The position numbers and the translations under genes were made by a program. A stretch of DNA of 64,000 bases from Phyllobacterium chamaecytisi (GTDB taxonomy: Bacteria; Pseudomonadota; Alphaproteobacteria; Rhizobiales; Rhizobiaceae), in the NCBI RefSeq assembly GCF_020164455.1, contig NZ_JAIQWW010000004.1, forward strand, positions 248,001 through 312,000, in the 5' to 3' direction. Positions 1 through 8,775 of the stretch are shown in pieces. How positions within the stretch are numbered: the first letter of the stretch is position 1; each line of letters begins with the position of its first letter. The notes below the pieces were generated by a model. It was not told the DNA's origin and ran no database searches. It was given only the letters and a program-made list of their open reading frames with translations.

Positions 1-241
1 AGATCACCTTTGCAATGCCGATGAAAACTTGCTGGACAGCCGAGGCTGTAGCTGGTCCCGCCTCGTAGGGAACGATGCCGTGATAAAGCAGCAGGGTGGT
101 CAGGACGATAAAGAACGTTACCTGAAAAATAAGGTGCAATCGCGGATTGTTGCGCAGCGCCACCCGCGAGACGAAAGCCCCGACTGCCGCCAGGGTCCCT
201 GCCTGAATGATCGGATCGGTGATCAGCTCAAAAAATGTCAT
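1..241 (-). CDS. MscS-like mechanosensitive channel, N-terminal fragment
   Basis: This gene runs off the left edge of the window; only the first 80 codons are present. It starts at the ATG at 241, with an AAGG Shine-Dalgarno a few bases upstream. The visible part has two hydrophobic stretches (about residues 12-24 and 37-56) and the phrase LLLYHGIVPYE, which I associate with rhizobial small-conductance mechanosensitive channel proteins that carry extra N-terminal membrane helices. The pore helix and the MscS beta domain would lie outside the window, so the family call rests on the N-terminus alone. If correct, it is an inner-membrane channel gated by membrane tension. Another multi-spanning membrane protein remains possible. 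Confidence 0.5.
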   Translation of the reverse strand, partial: MTFFELITDPIIQAGTLAAVGAFVSRVALRNNPRLHLIFQVTFFIVLTTLLLYHGIVPYEAGPATASAVQQVFIGIAKVI

Positions 242-598
242 CTGCCTTCGACGCTAGAACGCTTTGCTGCGGCTCACAAGTTGGTTCTTGCAGGGATGAA
301 ACGATCACGTCAGCCAACCTCCCGTTCCATGCTGGCTCGACCACGTGCAAATGTGAACTTTCATTCAGAGGGCAGTGCCAATATCTGCTCGAAATTATGC
401 GCTGACACTGGCGGCGATGGTCTCTAGATCCCTCACGCTTCGTCGAGCAAGCGTGTGTCTACTGGTGCCGTTTGAACGTGTTTGGTTAGAATCAGACTTG
501 CCGCGCTTGAATCTTCTCTGAAATCTAGGGTGGATCGAAGGGGGGTCGAACTCGATGGTCGCAAAAACATAACAAAAACAATAGCATATGGAAAATTG
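242..598. other. intergenic region without a recognisable gene
   Basis: About 357 bases lie between the start of the MscS-like gene and the 3' end of tRNA-Leu. The short open frames here do not show convincing protein character or a good ribosome binding site. Promoters for the leftward MscS-like gene should lie in the 242-330 part, but I see no clear -35/-10 pair. Nothing else is supported. Confidence 0.5.
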
Positions 599-681
599 TG
601 GTGCGGATAGAGGGACTCGAACCCCCACGGTCTCCCGCCAGAACCTAAATCTGGTGCGTCTACCAATTTCGCCATATCCGC
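599..681 (-). tRNA. tRNA-Leu (anticodon TAG)
   Basis: On the minus strand the acceptor arm GCGGATA at 681-675 pairs with TATCCGC at 609-603. Discriminator A and an encoded CCA follow at 602-599. The anticodon stem CCAGA/TCTGG closes the loop TTTAGGT, giving anticodon TAG. The T arm carries the standard GGTTCGAGTCC. The variable region is long (class II), as expected for leucine. It is transcribed away from the DUF2157 pair. Confidence 0.95.
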
Positions 682-794
682 AGATGAAGCATAAGCCTCA
701 AGCGCCGGTCCCTATATCACCCTCTCTTCACGCGTCAAAGGAAAAAGCCCGGCTTCCGGCAGAATATATTTTTGGCAACGTCCAGTTGCCGAAC

Positions 795-1370
795 TCAGTA
801 AATCGGCTCTTCGTAAAGCACGGTGCCATTGTCTTTCAATGCGCGGATCTGCGCATCTCCCGCGCTCGATACGGCGACTACCGCCTCGATCTTTCGTTCC
901 TGTTGCTGAGCTTCGATCGCCCGTCCCTGACCTTCCGGCACATAGTAGCGCTCGATGCCATAGGTGACGCGGAGAGGGCTATAAGCCGCCGCATTGGCAA
1001 AGCTGGACGTGCGGCCACGCAGCTGCACTTCGCCAGACGGCACGTCCTTGCGCTCCTGCCATGAGGCGCCAGCGAAGGTCCACACGCCGCCGTCGCCCTC
1101 TTTCACAGTTACATAGACATCGGCAGGTCCATCGGTTGCGGGAATCGTTCCGCTGATCTTCCCGGCCTCGATATTGGAGATGGCATAGCGAAGCGTGACA
1201 TAGTCGCCGCGCAAAAAATCGTGCGGATCGACGGGTTCGCTTTGCAATGTGATGTCGGTGCCATCGCGCAGAATCGAAACGTGCTGCTGGACCATGGCGT
1301 AGAGCACACCGGACTGCATAAGCGCCACTGCAGCACCAAGCCAGAGGATGCGATTGATCTTTATTGTCAT
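795..1370 (-). CDS. GDYXXLXY-domain membrane-anchored protein
   Basis: A 191-residue protein with one N-terminal hydrophobic helix (about residues 7-27) and a periplasmic domain carrying the signature GDYVTLRY near residue 55, which defines the GDYXXLXY (GDYLN-like) family. Its start ATG at 1370 overlaps the stop of the upstream DUF2157 gene by 4 bp (ATGA), so the two are translationally coupled. The same DUF2157/GDYXXLXY pairing is known in other bacteria and suggests a joint envelope function, but the molecular role is unknown. An upstream in-frame start at 1553 exists but would lie inside the DUF2157 gene, so I prefer 1370. Confidence 0.85.
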   Translation of the reverse strand: MTIKINRILWLGAAVALMQSGVLYAMVQQHVSILRDGTDITLQSEPVDPHDFLRGDYVTLRYAISNIEAGKISGTIPATDGPADVYVTVKEGDGGVWTFAGASWQERKDVPSGEVQLRGRTSSFANAAAYSPLRVTYGIERYYVPEGQGRAIEAQQQERKIEAVVAVSSAGDAQIRALKDNGTVLYEEPIY

Positions 1371-2494
1371 GCGGTTGTCTGCCTTTTTGGATTCCTTTTC
1401 TGAAGACGTCGCTCCATACGGATGACAAAGGCGGCGAGAAGCAGAACCAGCACACCGGCGCTCAGGAAGAAGCTCGCGGTCCCGATCATCGTGCCGATAG
1501 TCTCGAAAGCCAGGTAGAGAACTTCCAGCGAGAAGACCGTATAGGCAATCCACCGCACCGCCAGATTACGGTGGCCCGAAAGCACGAGACCCGCGATCGA
1601 GCAGCCAAGGATCGCAAATCCGATCAGGACCTGACCGGGAATCGCTTCATCGGCAAATTCATTGCTGGCGATATCGAACTGGAAGAACAACAGCGCCACG
1701 AGCACCATGAAGAAGCCATAGGCGCCCAGGGGCTCTGTCCAGCCGGTCATCCGGTCCAGGAGGCCCGGACGCACGGCGTCCATCATGAAGCATATGGCAC
1801 CGATCAGCCCCGCCACCCACAAGACCATGACCTCGTTGAGATCGATTCGGACGACAAGCACGTAGGTGATGAGCAACAGGGCGATGAGATGCTGTGCGGC
1901 CCTGCCCTTCGTGTACCAGATTAGCCCTGCACTGATGAAAAGCAGGACCGGCACCAGCCAGACATAGTTGAAAGGCTCGCCCGTGGACCGGTCGAGCGAA
2001 GTGAACAGATAAACGCCTGTAATGGCGACGCCCGCCGAGACAAGCACGGGCGAGCGCAGGAACAATGCCGCAACCATGGTGCCGGCGACCCAGAGGAGCA
2101 CTGCATCCGATACATCGCCCGACAGGTGGTACATTTGGCCAATCAATGCAATTCCGGCACCAAACGTGATCGCGGCGATCAGGTACAGCGCCTGACCGAA
2201 GCGCCTGTCGCCTAGACTTTCCCGCCACGCGCCGCCAACATAACCGAGCCAAAGCACCGATATGATCAGGCCAACGCGAAACAGCCGGGGCATCGCCCCC
2301 CAATTCGCCGCGACGAGCGAGATGATCGCCGCACCGAGAAGAACCGCACCGAGCACCGCGAGAATGCCTCCAAGGCCAAAGCCGGAGCGGTGATCGTCGA
2401 GGTCTTTGCGAAGTCGTTCGGCGACGATCTCATCGATCACCCCGTCCCGCTGCCAGCGCGCGATATGTTTCCTCAATCCAATGGTGAGTGCCAC
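1367..2494 (-). CDS. DUF2157 multi-pass membrane protein
   Basis: A 375-residue protein with a short soluble N-terminus (about 40 residues) and roughly ten hydrophobic helices. The N-terminal part matches the DUF2157 pattern: a helical head, then a first membrane helix with a glycine-rich GLGGILAVLGAVLLGAA run. Translation starts at a GTG at 2494 preceded by GGGAG at a 6-base spacing. The end overlaps the start of the GDYXXLXY gene by 4 bp, so the two form a small operon read leftward. Function is not established; the protein is presumably integral to the inner membrane. A short basic tail (RRLQKRNPKR) sits on the cytoplasmic side by the positive-inside rule. Confidence 0.85.
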   Translation of the reverse strand: MALTIGLRKHIARWQRDGVIDEIVAERLRKDLDDHRSGFGLGGILAVLGAVLLGAAIISLVAANWGAMPRLFRVGLIISVLWLGYVGGAWRESLGDRRFGQALYLIAAITFGAGIALIGQMYHLSGDVSDAVLLWVAGTMVAALFLRSPVLVSAGVAITGVYLFTSLDRSTGEPFNYVWLVPVLLFISAGLIWYTKGRAAQHLIALLLITYVLVVRIDLNEVMVLWVAGLIGAICFMMDAVRPGLLDRMTGWTEPLGAYGFFMVLVALLFFQFDIASNEFADEAIPGQVLIGFAILGCSIAGLVLSGHRNLAVRWIAYTVFSLEVLYLAFETIGTMIGTASFFLSAGVLVLLLAAFVIRMERRLQKRNPKRQTTA

Positions 2495-2748
2495 GGATGC
2501 TCCCTTGAGTCTTGCCGTTGTGAAGGTAACGCGACTGGCTGCAAAAACGCAATTGCGCTGCGATGCGCAAATTCAACTCAAAACCGCCTCTGGTGCGCCG
2601 CAACAATTAACGCGAATTAATGTTGCAATGCAGCAATTGCATAGCTGACCTGCAAACTTGGCTCTGCAACTTCGGGACGTCATCCACTATCTTCCACTCA
2701 ACGATCAAGAGTGATCAATCAAACAAAAAACCGAAGTGGTGAAATGAA

Positions 2749-2895
2749 ATGAACCTTATCCGCTCTTACAGCAACTGGCGCCGTTATCGTGACACGGTTT
2801 CCGAGCTGAACCGTCTGTCGACCCGCGAACTCAGCGATCTGGGCATTGCCCGTTCGGACATCCCGTTCGTCGCCAAGAAGTCTGCAGTACGCTAA
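2749..2895 (+). CDS. small DUF1127 protein
   Basis: A 48-residue arginine-rich protein, MNLIRSYSNWRRY... ending VAKKSAVR. The central stretch ELNRLSTRELSDLGIARSDI is the DUF1127 signature (YjiS-like). In alphaproteobacteria such small proteins are stress-induced and some bind RNA: CcaF1 of Rhodobacter sphaeroides takes part in maturation of the sRNAs encoded just downstream of it. Here too the gene is followed at once by three hairpins with CCTCCTCCC loops. No strong Shine-Dalgarno is seen; GTGG at 2737-2740 is the nearest purine-rich run. The 254 bases upstream should contain the promoter, but I could not place an RpoH- or ECF-type promoter with confidence. Confidence 0.9.
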   Translation: MNLIRSYSNWRRYRDTVSELNRLSTRELSDLGIARSDIPFVAKKSAVR

Positions 2896-2912
2896 TCGAA
2901 TACAAGAATATC

Positions 2913-3028
2913 GCCGGGCTTTATCCTCCTCCCAAAGTTCCCGCGATCGAAGACCAGCACTCCTCCTCCCGGCTGGTCTTTACAAAACGACACCCACCGC
3001 ACCTCCTCCCGCGGTGGGTGTTGTTGTT
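2913..3028 (+). ncRNA. cuckoo-type sRNA locus: three hairpins with CCTCCTCCC loops
   Basis: Starting 17 bases after the DUF1127 stop there are three consecutive stem-loops, each with CCTCCTCCC unpaired. Motifs sit at 2925-2933 (closed by CTTT/AAAG and GGG/CCC), 2962-2970 (perfect 9-bp stem 2950-2958 with 2972-2980) and 3002-3010 (perfect 10-bp stem 2991-3000 with 3011-3020). The last is followed by TTGTTGTTT and looks like a Rho-independent terminator. Anti-Shine-Dalgarno loops in tandem behind a DUF1127 gene are the hallmark of the cuckoo RNA family, represented by CcsR1-4 of Rhodobacter sphaeroides. They are probably processed from the DUF1127 transcript and act by pairing with purine-rich mRNA sites. 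Transcript boundaries are inferred. Confidence 0.8.
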
Positions 3029-3034
3029 TCTGGG

Positions 3035-3598
3035 CTATCGCACGCCCCCGTACCCCCGGCGGTGCCATTCCGACAAAAGCATCACATCAGGCGGTCCGCC
3101 TCCCGGTTCATACCAGGAGTCGACGGCCCACGACGTTCCAGAGCCATCCTTGAGAACGGCGGTAAAATGCGGATAGCGGCCGTCGACGAAACTTCCGCGC
3201 GAATCTCTCCTTGCGACACGATGATGGTGCAATAGTCCAGCGCCTTGCAGGTAGCGGAGAAAATGGTCCGTATTGGTCGACTCATCGACACAATCCATCT
3301 GACCTCTCTCGCGACCCTTACCGAAATCCATCTTTGGCCGATCGACGGCCCCGATAACAGCTACGCTGCGCTGCTCGAATACTTGCACCGCACGGCGAAC
3401 CGCAGCGCGTTCGGCCGCCGGCGAAACACGTCCTCCCGCCATGATGGAAGCAATCCGTGAGCGATCTGCCGGCGTCAATGTCACCGGCGTTTGAAAGGTA
3501 CAGCCATAACCGTTGCAGACGCGGAAACTTTGCGCCTCGGCATGCCCGCACAAGGCGGCGAACAGAAAGAGCAGTAAACACCGGAGCATGATACGCAT
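3035..3598 (-). CDS. secreted protein of unknown function with conserved Cys/His/Asp
   Basis: A 187-residue protein with a clear signal peptide (MRIMLRCLLLFLFAALCGHAEA, cleavage near residue 22). I do not recognise a named family. The mature part has two early cysteines (CNGYGC) that could form a disulfide. The C-terminal half contains MDCVDES, YPHFTAVL and WAVDSWYEPGG in that order. A Cys, then a His, then an Asp in these settings resembles the catalytic order of transglutaminase/papain-like folds, but this is inference. It converges with the cuckoo RNA region; the hairpin at 2991-3020 could terminate both strands. Confidence 0.7.
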   Translation of the reverse strand: MRIMLRCLLLFLFAALCGHAEAQSFRVCNGYGCTFQTPVTLTPADRSRIASIMAGGRVSPAAERAAVRRAVQVFEQRSVAVIGAVDRPKMDFGKGRERGQMDCVDESTNTDHFLRYLQGAGLLHHHRVARRDSRGSFVDGRYPHFTAVLKDGSGTSWAVDSWYEPGGGPPDVMLLSEWHRRGYGGVR

Positions 3599-3680
3599 TG
3601 TGCGACTGTAACGGGACCTGTTCTTGAAACCTACAGGATTCGCTGTTTATGGTTGCCGTACCAAAAGCGGAGGAATCAAC

Positions 3681-4145
3681 ATGAAAACAAGAGAGAGCGA
3701 AAATTCTTCCTTGCTTGCCAAAAGCAAGAGCGCCGCGGCACCCACGCAGCCGGTCCTCCTCTCAGGCGGCAATCCTCAGATCGCAAAAGGCTACGGCGAC
3801 GCCCCGGTGCAGGCCTACATCGCGGCCATGCCTACCTGGAAAAGCGACGTCGGGCGCCGGCTCGACACGCTTATCGTGCGCACCGTCCCCGGCGTGCACA
3901 AGGCGGTCAAGTGGAACTCGCCCTTCTATGGGTTAGAGGAGAAGACCTGGTTCCTCAGCCTTCATTGCTTCACGAAGTACGTCAAGGTCACTTTCTTTCG
4001 TGGCAGATCGCTTAATCCTGTCCCGTCCGGCGAGTCCAAGCACAAGGAAGTGCGGTATCTCAATATTTATGAAGGCCAGCTCGATGAAGCGCAGTTCGTC
4101 GACTGGGTGAAACAGGCCAGCCGACTGCCCGGCGAAAAAATGTGA
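3681..4145 (+). CDS. DUF1801 domain protein (1)
   Basis: A 154-residue protein with a DUF1801 (YdhG-like) domain. Typical family features are the early helix with MPTWKSDVGRRLDTLI, then HKAVKWNSPFYG, KTWFLSLHCFTKYVKVTFF and a C-terminal helix. The fold resembles a small alpha/beta domain related to iron-chaperone (frataxin-like) folds; a biochemical role is not established. The start ATG at 3681 is preceded by GGAGG at 3670-3674. An upstream in-frame start at 3624 has no such site. A second DUF1801 gene follows 51 bases later, so the two probably form an operon. The N-terminal 35 residues are low-complexity (Ser/Ala/Lys) and not part of the domain. Confidence 0.85.
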   Translation: MKTRESENSSLLAKSKSAAAPTQPVLLSGGNPQIAKGYGDAPVQAYIAAMPTWKSDVGRRLDTLIVRTVPGVHKAVKWNSPFYGLEEKTWFLSLHCFTKYVKVTFFRGRSLNPVPSGESKHKEVRYLNIYEGQLDEAQFVDWVKQASRLPGEKM

Positions 4146-4196
4146 GCAGAAAGTCGCTAGCTACATGCATGACACCACCAAAGGGAGGCGATACCG

Positions 4197-4607
4197 ATGA
4201 AGAAGAGCGACTTGAAGGACGGAGAAGGAGGGCACTCTCCGTCTCAGCTGATAGATGCGAGAATCAAGGAGCTGAGCGATTGGCGGGGCAAGACACTCTC
4301 CCATATCCGCGCGCTCATCAAACAGGCCGACCCTGACGTGGTCGAGGAATGGAAGTGGAGAGGCGTTCCGGTTTGGTCTCACGACGGCATAATCTGCACC
4401 GGTGAGACCTATAAGAGCGTGGTGAAGCTAACTTTCGCCAAGGGCGCTTCGCTCGAAGATCCTTCCGGACTATTCAACTCCAGCCTTGAAGGCAACACCA
4501 GGCGCGCTATCGACTTGCACGAGGCTGACGAAATCGATGAAGACGCATTCAAGGCGCTCATCCGCGCCGCAATAGCGTTGAACAAGTCAAAGACCCGTAA
4601 GGCCTAA
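4197..4607 (+). CDS. DUF1801 domain protein (2)
   Basis: A 136-residue DUF1801 paralogue of the preceding gene. The conserved elements are WRGKTLSHIRALIKQADPDVVEEWKWRGVPVW, a hydrophobic strand IICTGETYKSVVKLTFAKG, and the C-terminal EDAFKALIRAAIALN helix (each given in part). An AAGGGAGG ribosome binding site lies at 4180-4187, 9 bases before the ATG. It sits downstream of the first DUF1801 gene in the same direction, consistent with co-transcription. The two proteins are clearly different sequences, so this is an old pair rather than a recent duplication. Function unknown. Confidence 0.85.
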   Translation: MKKSDLKDGEGGHSPSQLIDARIKELSDWRGKTLSHIRALIKQADPDVVEEWKWRGVPVWSHDGIICTGETYKSVVKLTFAKGASLEDPSGLFNSSLEGNTRRAIDLHEADEIDEDAFKALIRAAIALNKSKTRKA

Positions 4608-4716
4608 TTTGATGTTCATCGCTCCTCGCCTCATAGTGATTTCCACAACGCTGGAAACATGCTCCAAACGGGCCTACAGTTTGCGTAACTAGCTTTAATC
4701 TCCCGGAGTAAAAAAT

Positions 4717-5664
4717 ATGGAAAAACGTCGTCTTGGCCGCAAAGGCCTGTCCATTGCGCCATTGGTTTTGGGCGGTAACGTCTTCGGCTGGACGGCCGAC
4801 AAAAAGACCTCCTTCGATCTGCTTGACCGTTTTGTCGATGCGGGTTTCAACGCGATCGACACGGCGGATGGCTATTCTCGCTGGGTGCCCGGACATGAAG
4901 GCGGCGAGTCCGAAACGATCATCGGGGAGTGGGTCAAATCCCGCAATGCGCGGGACAAGGTCGTTATCATTACCAAAGTCGGCTCCGACATGGGTCAGGG
5001 CAAGAAAGACTTGTCTGCGGCCTATATCGCCAAGGCAGTCGAGGCATCGCTAAAGCGGCTGCAGATCGATGCAATCGATCTTTACCTGTCGCACTGGCCC
5101 GATCCCGATACATCCTATGAGGAGACACTCGGCGCCTACCAGAAGCTGCTGAGAGAGGGAAAGATCAAATCAATCGGCGCTTCCAATCTTGAGGCGGATC
5201 AGCTTCGGGCAGCGATCGATGTCTCGGAAACAAAAGACCTGCCGCGTTACAATGTGCTGCAGCCCGGCTACAATCTCTACGATCGTAGCGAGTTCGAAGG
5301 CAAGTTGCGCGACCTCTGCGTCTCCGAGAATATCGGCGTCATCACGTATTTCGGGCTCGCCAGGGGCTTTCTTTCTGGCAAATATCGCAGCGAAACCGAC
5401 TTGGGTAAAAGCCAGCGCGGCGACGGCATCAAGCAGTATCTCAACCCTCGCGGTTACCGCATTCTCGCTGCGCTGGACAAGGTATCGGCCAAGCACAACG
5501 CCAAGCCGGCCGAAGTCGCGATTGCGTGGATCATCCAGCGCAAGGGCGTCACGGCACCGATTGCCAGCGCCACCTCCCTCGAACAGCTGGAGAGCCTCAT
5601 TCGGGCCGCAGCACTGAAGCTCGACAGCGGCGACGTGGCGGAACTCGACCAAGCCAGCGCCTGA
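4717..5664 (+). CDS. aldo/keto reductase
   Basis: A 315-residue NADPH-dependent oxidoreductase of the aldo/keto reductase superfamily. The TIM-barrel signature is visible: the GGNVFGW turn near residue 20, the catalytic Asp-Tyr pair in NAIDTADGYSRW (about residues 46-57), a KVVIITKVG strand with the family lysine, the LYLSHWPDPD motif with the active-site histidine, and the NADP-binding end with APIASATSLEQLE. Start ATG at 4717 follows GGAG at an 8-base spacing. A strong terminator follows the stop, so it is the last gene of its transcript. The natural substrate cannot be told from sequence. Confidence 0.92.
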   Translation: MEKRRLGRKGLSIAPLVLGGNVFGWTADKKTSFDLLDRFVDAGFNAIDTADGYSRWVPGHEGGESETIIGEWVKSRNARDKVVIITKVGSDMGQGKKDLSAAYIAKAVEASLKRLQIDAIDLYLSHWPDPDTSYEETLGAYQKLLREGKIKSIGASNLEADQLRAAIDVSETKDLPRYNVLQPGYNLYDRSEFEGKLRDLCVSENIGVITYFGLARGFLSGKYRSETDLGKSQRGDGIKQYLNPRGYRILAALDKVSAKHNAKPAEVAIAWIIQRKGVTAPIASATSLEQLESLIRAAALKLDSGDVAELDQASA

Positions 5665-5679
5665 TCCATCCCGATTATC

Positions 5680-5713
5680 AAAGCCGCCGCTCAGTTAAGT
5701 TGCGGCGGCTTTT
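5680..5713 (+). terminator. Rho-independent terminator after aldo/keto reductase
   Basis: Perfect inverted repeat AAAGCCGCCGC (5680-5690) with GCGGCGGCTTT (5702-5712), 11-base loop, followed by a T tract. It ends the aldo/keto reductase transcript 15 bases after the stop codon. Confidence 0.85.
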
Positions 5714-5751
5714 GCATTGAAGCGCGGCACCAAAAAGTCTATTGGAAGCGC

Positions 5752-7161
5752 ATGTCACACAAACCAGTTCATATCGTTGGCGGCGGTCTCGCCGGTTCCG
5801 AAGCATCATGGCAGCTTGCCGAGGCGGGTATTCCCGTGATCCTGCACGAGATGCGCCCGGTCCGCGGCACGGATGCGCACAAGACGCAGGATCTGGCCGA
5901 GCTCGTCTGTTCCAATTCTTTCCGCTCCGATGACGCCGAAACCAATGCGGTCGGCGTATTGCATGCGGAGATGCGCCTCGCCAATTCGCTGATCATGGCT
6001 TCTGCCGATGCGAACCAGGTGCCGGCCGGCAGTGCGCTCGCTGTCGATCGTGACGGCTTTGCCGAGGCCGTCACCGCCCGCATTGAAGCGCATCCCCTGA
6101 TCACCATCGAGCGCGAGGAAATCACCGGTCTGCCACCTGCTGATTGGGACAAGGTCATCATCGCCACCGGCCCGCTGACAGCGCCATCGCTTGCCGAAGC
6201 GATCGGCAACGAAACCGGCGCCGACGCCCTCGCCTTTTTCGACGCTATTGCGCCAATCGTGCATTTCGATTCCATCGATATGGATATCTGCTGGTTCCAG
6301 TCTCGCTATGATAAGGTTGGACCGGGCGGCAATGGCAAGGACTACATCAACTGCCCGATGACCAAGGAGCAGTACGAGGCGTTCATTCAAGCGCTTGTCA
6401 CAGGCGACAAGACCGAGTTCAAGGAATGGGAAGGCACGCCTTATTTCGACGGCTGCCTGCCGATTGAGGTAATGGCCGAGCGCGGACCGGAAACCTTGCG
6501 CCATGGCCCGATGAAGCCGATGGGCCTGACCAATGCACACAATCCCGCTGTCAAAGCCTATGCAGTGGTTCAGCTACGCCAGGACAATGCCCTCGGGACG
6601 CTCTACAACATGGTCGGATTCCAGACCAAGTTGAAATATGGCGCCCAGACCGACATCTTCAGAATGATCCCGGGGCTGGAGAACGCTGAGTTCGCACGGC
6701 TTGGCGGGCTGCACCGCAACACGTATCTGAATTCGCCGCTTCTACTCGATCCGACCCTGCAGCTTAAAACGCGGCCGGGCCTGCGTTTTGCCGGCCAGAT
6801 CACCGGGTGCGAGGGCTATGTCGAATCCGCCGCCATCGGTCTGCTGGCGGGCCGGTTTACCGCGGCTGAAAGGCTTGGCCAAGCCTATACGCCTCCGCCT
6901 CTGACGACGGCTTTCGGCGCGCTCCTCGGCCATATCACCGGCGGGCATCTCGTGACCGATGAAGAACCGGGCAAGCGCTCATTCCAGCCGATGAATGTCA
7001 ATTACGGCCTGTTTCCGCCAATGGAGACGCCGAAGATAGAAGGCAAGCGTCTGCGCGGCAAGGAGAAGTCGAATGCCAAGAAGCGTGCCATGAGCGCGCG
7101 TGCGCTGGCTGACTGCCGTAAATGGCTCGGCCTGCCGGCAATTGCAGAAGCGGCGGAATAG
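5752..7161 (+). CDS. trmFO: tRNA (uracil-54-C5)-methyltransferase, folate/FAD dependent
   Basis: A 469-residue FAD protein that makes 5-methyluridine at position 54 of tRNA using methylenetetrahydrofolate and reduced FAD. The N-terminus [19 protein letters not shown] is the Rossmann dinucleotide-binding motif (GxGxxG). It is followed by [13 protein letters not shown] and [12 protein letters not shown], both diagnostic for TrmFO; the cysteine of CSNS is conserved. Later TrmFO blocks are [45 protein letters not shown] and [14 protein letters not shown]. Length is normal for the family. It stands alone, 87 bases after the previous stop and followed by a toxin-antitoxin pair. Alphaproteobacteria use this enzyme in place of the SAM-dependent TrmA. 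Confidence 0.97.
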   Translation: MSHKPVHIVGGGLAGSEASWQLAEAGIPVILHEMRPVRGTDAHKTQDLAELVCSNSFRSDDAETNAVGVLHAEMRLANSLIMASADANQVPAGSALAVDRDGFAEAVTARIEAHPLITIEREEITGLPPADWDKVIIATGPLTAPSLAEAIGNETGADALAFFDAIAPIVHFDSIDMDICWFQSRYDKVGPGGNGKDYINCPMTKEQYEAFIQALVTGDKTEFKEWEGTPYFDGCLPIEVMAERGPETLRHGPMKPMGLTNAHNPAVKAYAVVQLRQDNALGTLYNMVGFQTKLKYGAQTDIFRMIPGLENAEFARLGGLHRNTYLNSPLLLDPTLQLKTRPGLRFAGQITGCEGYVESAAIGLLAGRFTAAERLGQAYTPPPLTTAFGALLGHITGGHLVTDEEPGKRSFQPMNVNYGLFPPMETPKIEGKRLRGKEKSNAKKRAMSARALADCRKWLGLPAIAEAAE

Positions 7162-7208
7162 TCAGTGAATCGCCGGTTGAAATCGCAGTGTGTGCGTGCC
7201 ATATGTAT

Positions 7209-7480
<272 letters not shown>

Positions 7481-7481
<1 letters not shown>

Positions 7482-7903
7482 TGCTCTACATTGACACGTG
7501 CGTTTTGGTTGCTGCCCTGACGTCAGAGGCAAACACCATGCGTATGCAGGATTGGCTGTCGAACCAAGTGCCGGAGGAGTTGACCATAAGCCACCTGACA
7601 ACCACAGAGTTTTCGTCTGCACTCGCGCTGAAGCTGAGAACACAGCAGCTCGAGATTAGGGAACGTAACGAGGCGCTTGCAACATTTGACCGCCTTGTGA
7701 CAGATTCTTTCAACACAATCGCCATTACGAGCAGCCACTTTCGTATGGCGGCGCGTTTAGCCGATCAACACTTGCTGGGTCTCCGTACCGGCGACGCTTT
7801 GCATCTTGCAATTGCCGTTGAACATAGGGCAACAGTGTGCACTCTCGATCGGCGATTAGCAGAGGCCGGTGAAACTCTCGGCGCAAAAACAAAACTGTTA
7901 TAG
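7481..7903 (+). CDS. vapC: PIN-domain toxin, VapC family
   Basis: A 140-residue PIN ribonuclease. The acidic residues expected to hold the metal are all present: D5 in YIDTCVLV, E43 in TTTEFSSAL, D105 in RTGDALHLA and D123 in TLDRRLAEA. VapC toxins cut tRNA or rRNA when not held by their antitoxin. Here the partner is a Phd/YefM protein rather than VapB, a common mixed pairing. The pair sits between trmFO and the leftward phytoene/squalene-synthase-like gene, and its stop lies only 5 bases from that gene's end, so it looks inserted into a dense housekeeping region. Confidence 0.88.
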
Positions 7904-7908
7904 CCCGC

Positions 7909-8748
7909 TCAGGATCGCGTTGAGGCCCTGAACATCGCCCATTGGCGGCGGAACGGCGAGATGTCGGCAATTTCTGTGGCGGCATTGAAACCGCTGGCCT
8001 TCAGCTTCCTCAGATATATCGGAGTAATCGCCGCTGGCAGATAGGCCGGTCGAAGTATCGTCGGCAACGTCTTCACAGCGCTTTCGAATTTTGCGAAATG
8101 ATCCCCGGCAAGCGCGATCATCGCATCGATCGCACGTGTGACCGCTGATTGATCAGAGCCGTCCAGCAACACCATCCCGCTACAGCCAACCGCCGCCAGA
8201 ATATCGGCCGGGATGTATATCTGGCCGCGGCGGCGATGCAATGGCAACAGACGCAGAAGGCCGGTGATCGCCTGGGCGACGCCGGCATGGCCCGCCACGT
8301 GGGCGTATTCAGGCGCTTTTGCGGCATCCAGGATCAAGGAGGCGAGTTGGATCAGCGCCGAAGCTGTCTCTCCGCAATACCCCTCCAGATCGTTGCGGCT
8401 TGGCATCGGGTCATTGTAGAGGTCGAATATCCGTGCCTCACAATAATTGTCAAAGGCAGCGCGCGACAGATCATAGGTTTTGATCGTACCCAAAAGCGCA
8501 GCGGCGACGGGATTCCCCGACGCTTCACCAAGCTCCGTTCCATTGATGAGATCGCGCCACCATTGCAACCGGATTTCACCTGGCAACGGGTCATGAATCA
8601 GATCACGAATGCGGGCAATTTCGTTGTTAAAAGCAAAAAGCGCCGCCAATGCCCCGCGCTTGTCCTCCGGTGCATAGAGCACGGAAAGATAGCGGTCCGG
8701 ATCAGCAGTTCGCAACAATTGCAGGCAGTGGGTTTCATTGGCGTTCAT
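7909..8748 (-). CDS. phytoene/squalene synthase-like protein (NDUFAF6 type)
   Basis: A 279-residue member of the phytoene/squalene synthase superfamily. Family features are RYLSVLYAPEDKRGALAALFAFNNEIARI near the N-terminus, QWWRDLING, and the second motif region YCEARIFDLYNDPMPSRNDLEGYCGETASA. In true synthases two Asp-rich motifs bind diphosphate. The first is replaced here: the N-terminal region has EIARIRDLIHDP rather than DxxxD with two clear aspartates. The closest match in character is the alphaproteobacterial group homologous to mitochondrial NDUFAF6, a complex I assembly factor without proven synthase activity. The downstream neighbour is the NDUFAF3 homologue, which supports this reading. 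Confidence 0.82.
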   Translation of the reverse strand: MNANETHCLQLLRTADPDRYLSVLYAPEDKRGALAALFAFNNEIARIRDLIHDPLPGEIRLQWWRDLINGTELGEASGNPVAAALLGTIKTYDLSRAAFDNYCEARIFDLYNDPMPSRNDLEGYCGETASALIQLASLILDAAKAPEYAHVAGHAGVAQAITGLLRLLPLHRRRGQIYIPADILAAVGCSGMVLLDGSDQSAVTRAIDAMIALAGDHFAKFESAVKTLPTILRPAYLPAAITPIYLRKLKASGFNAATEIADISPFRRQWAMFRASTRS

Positions 8749-8775
8749 AGGCGTGAGATATAGGCGCGCGTTGGA

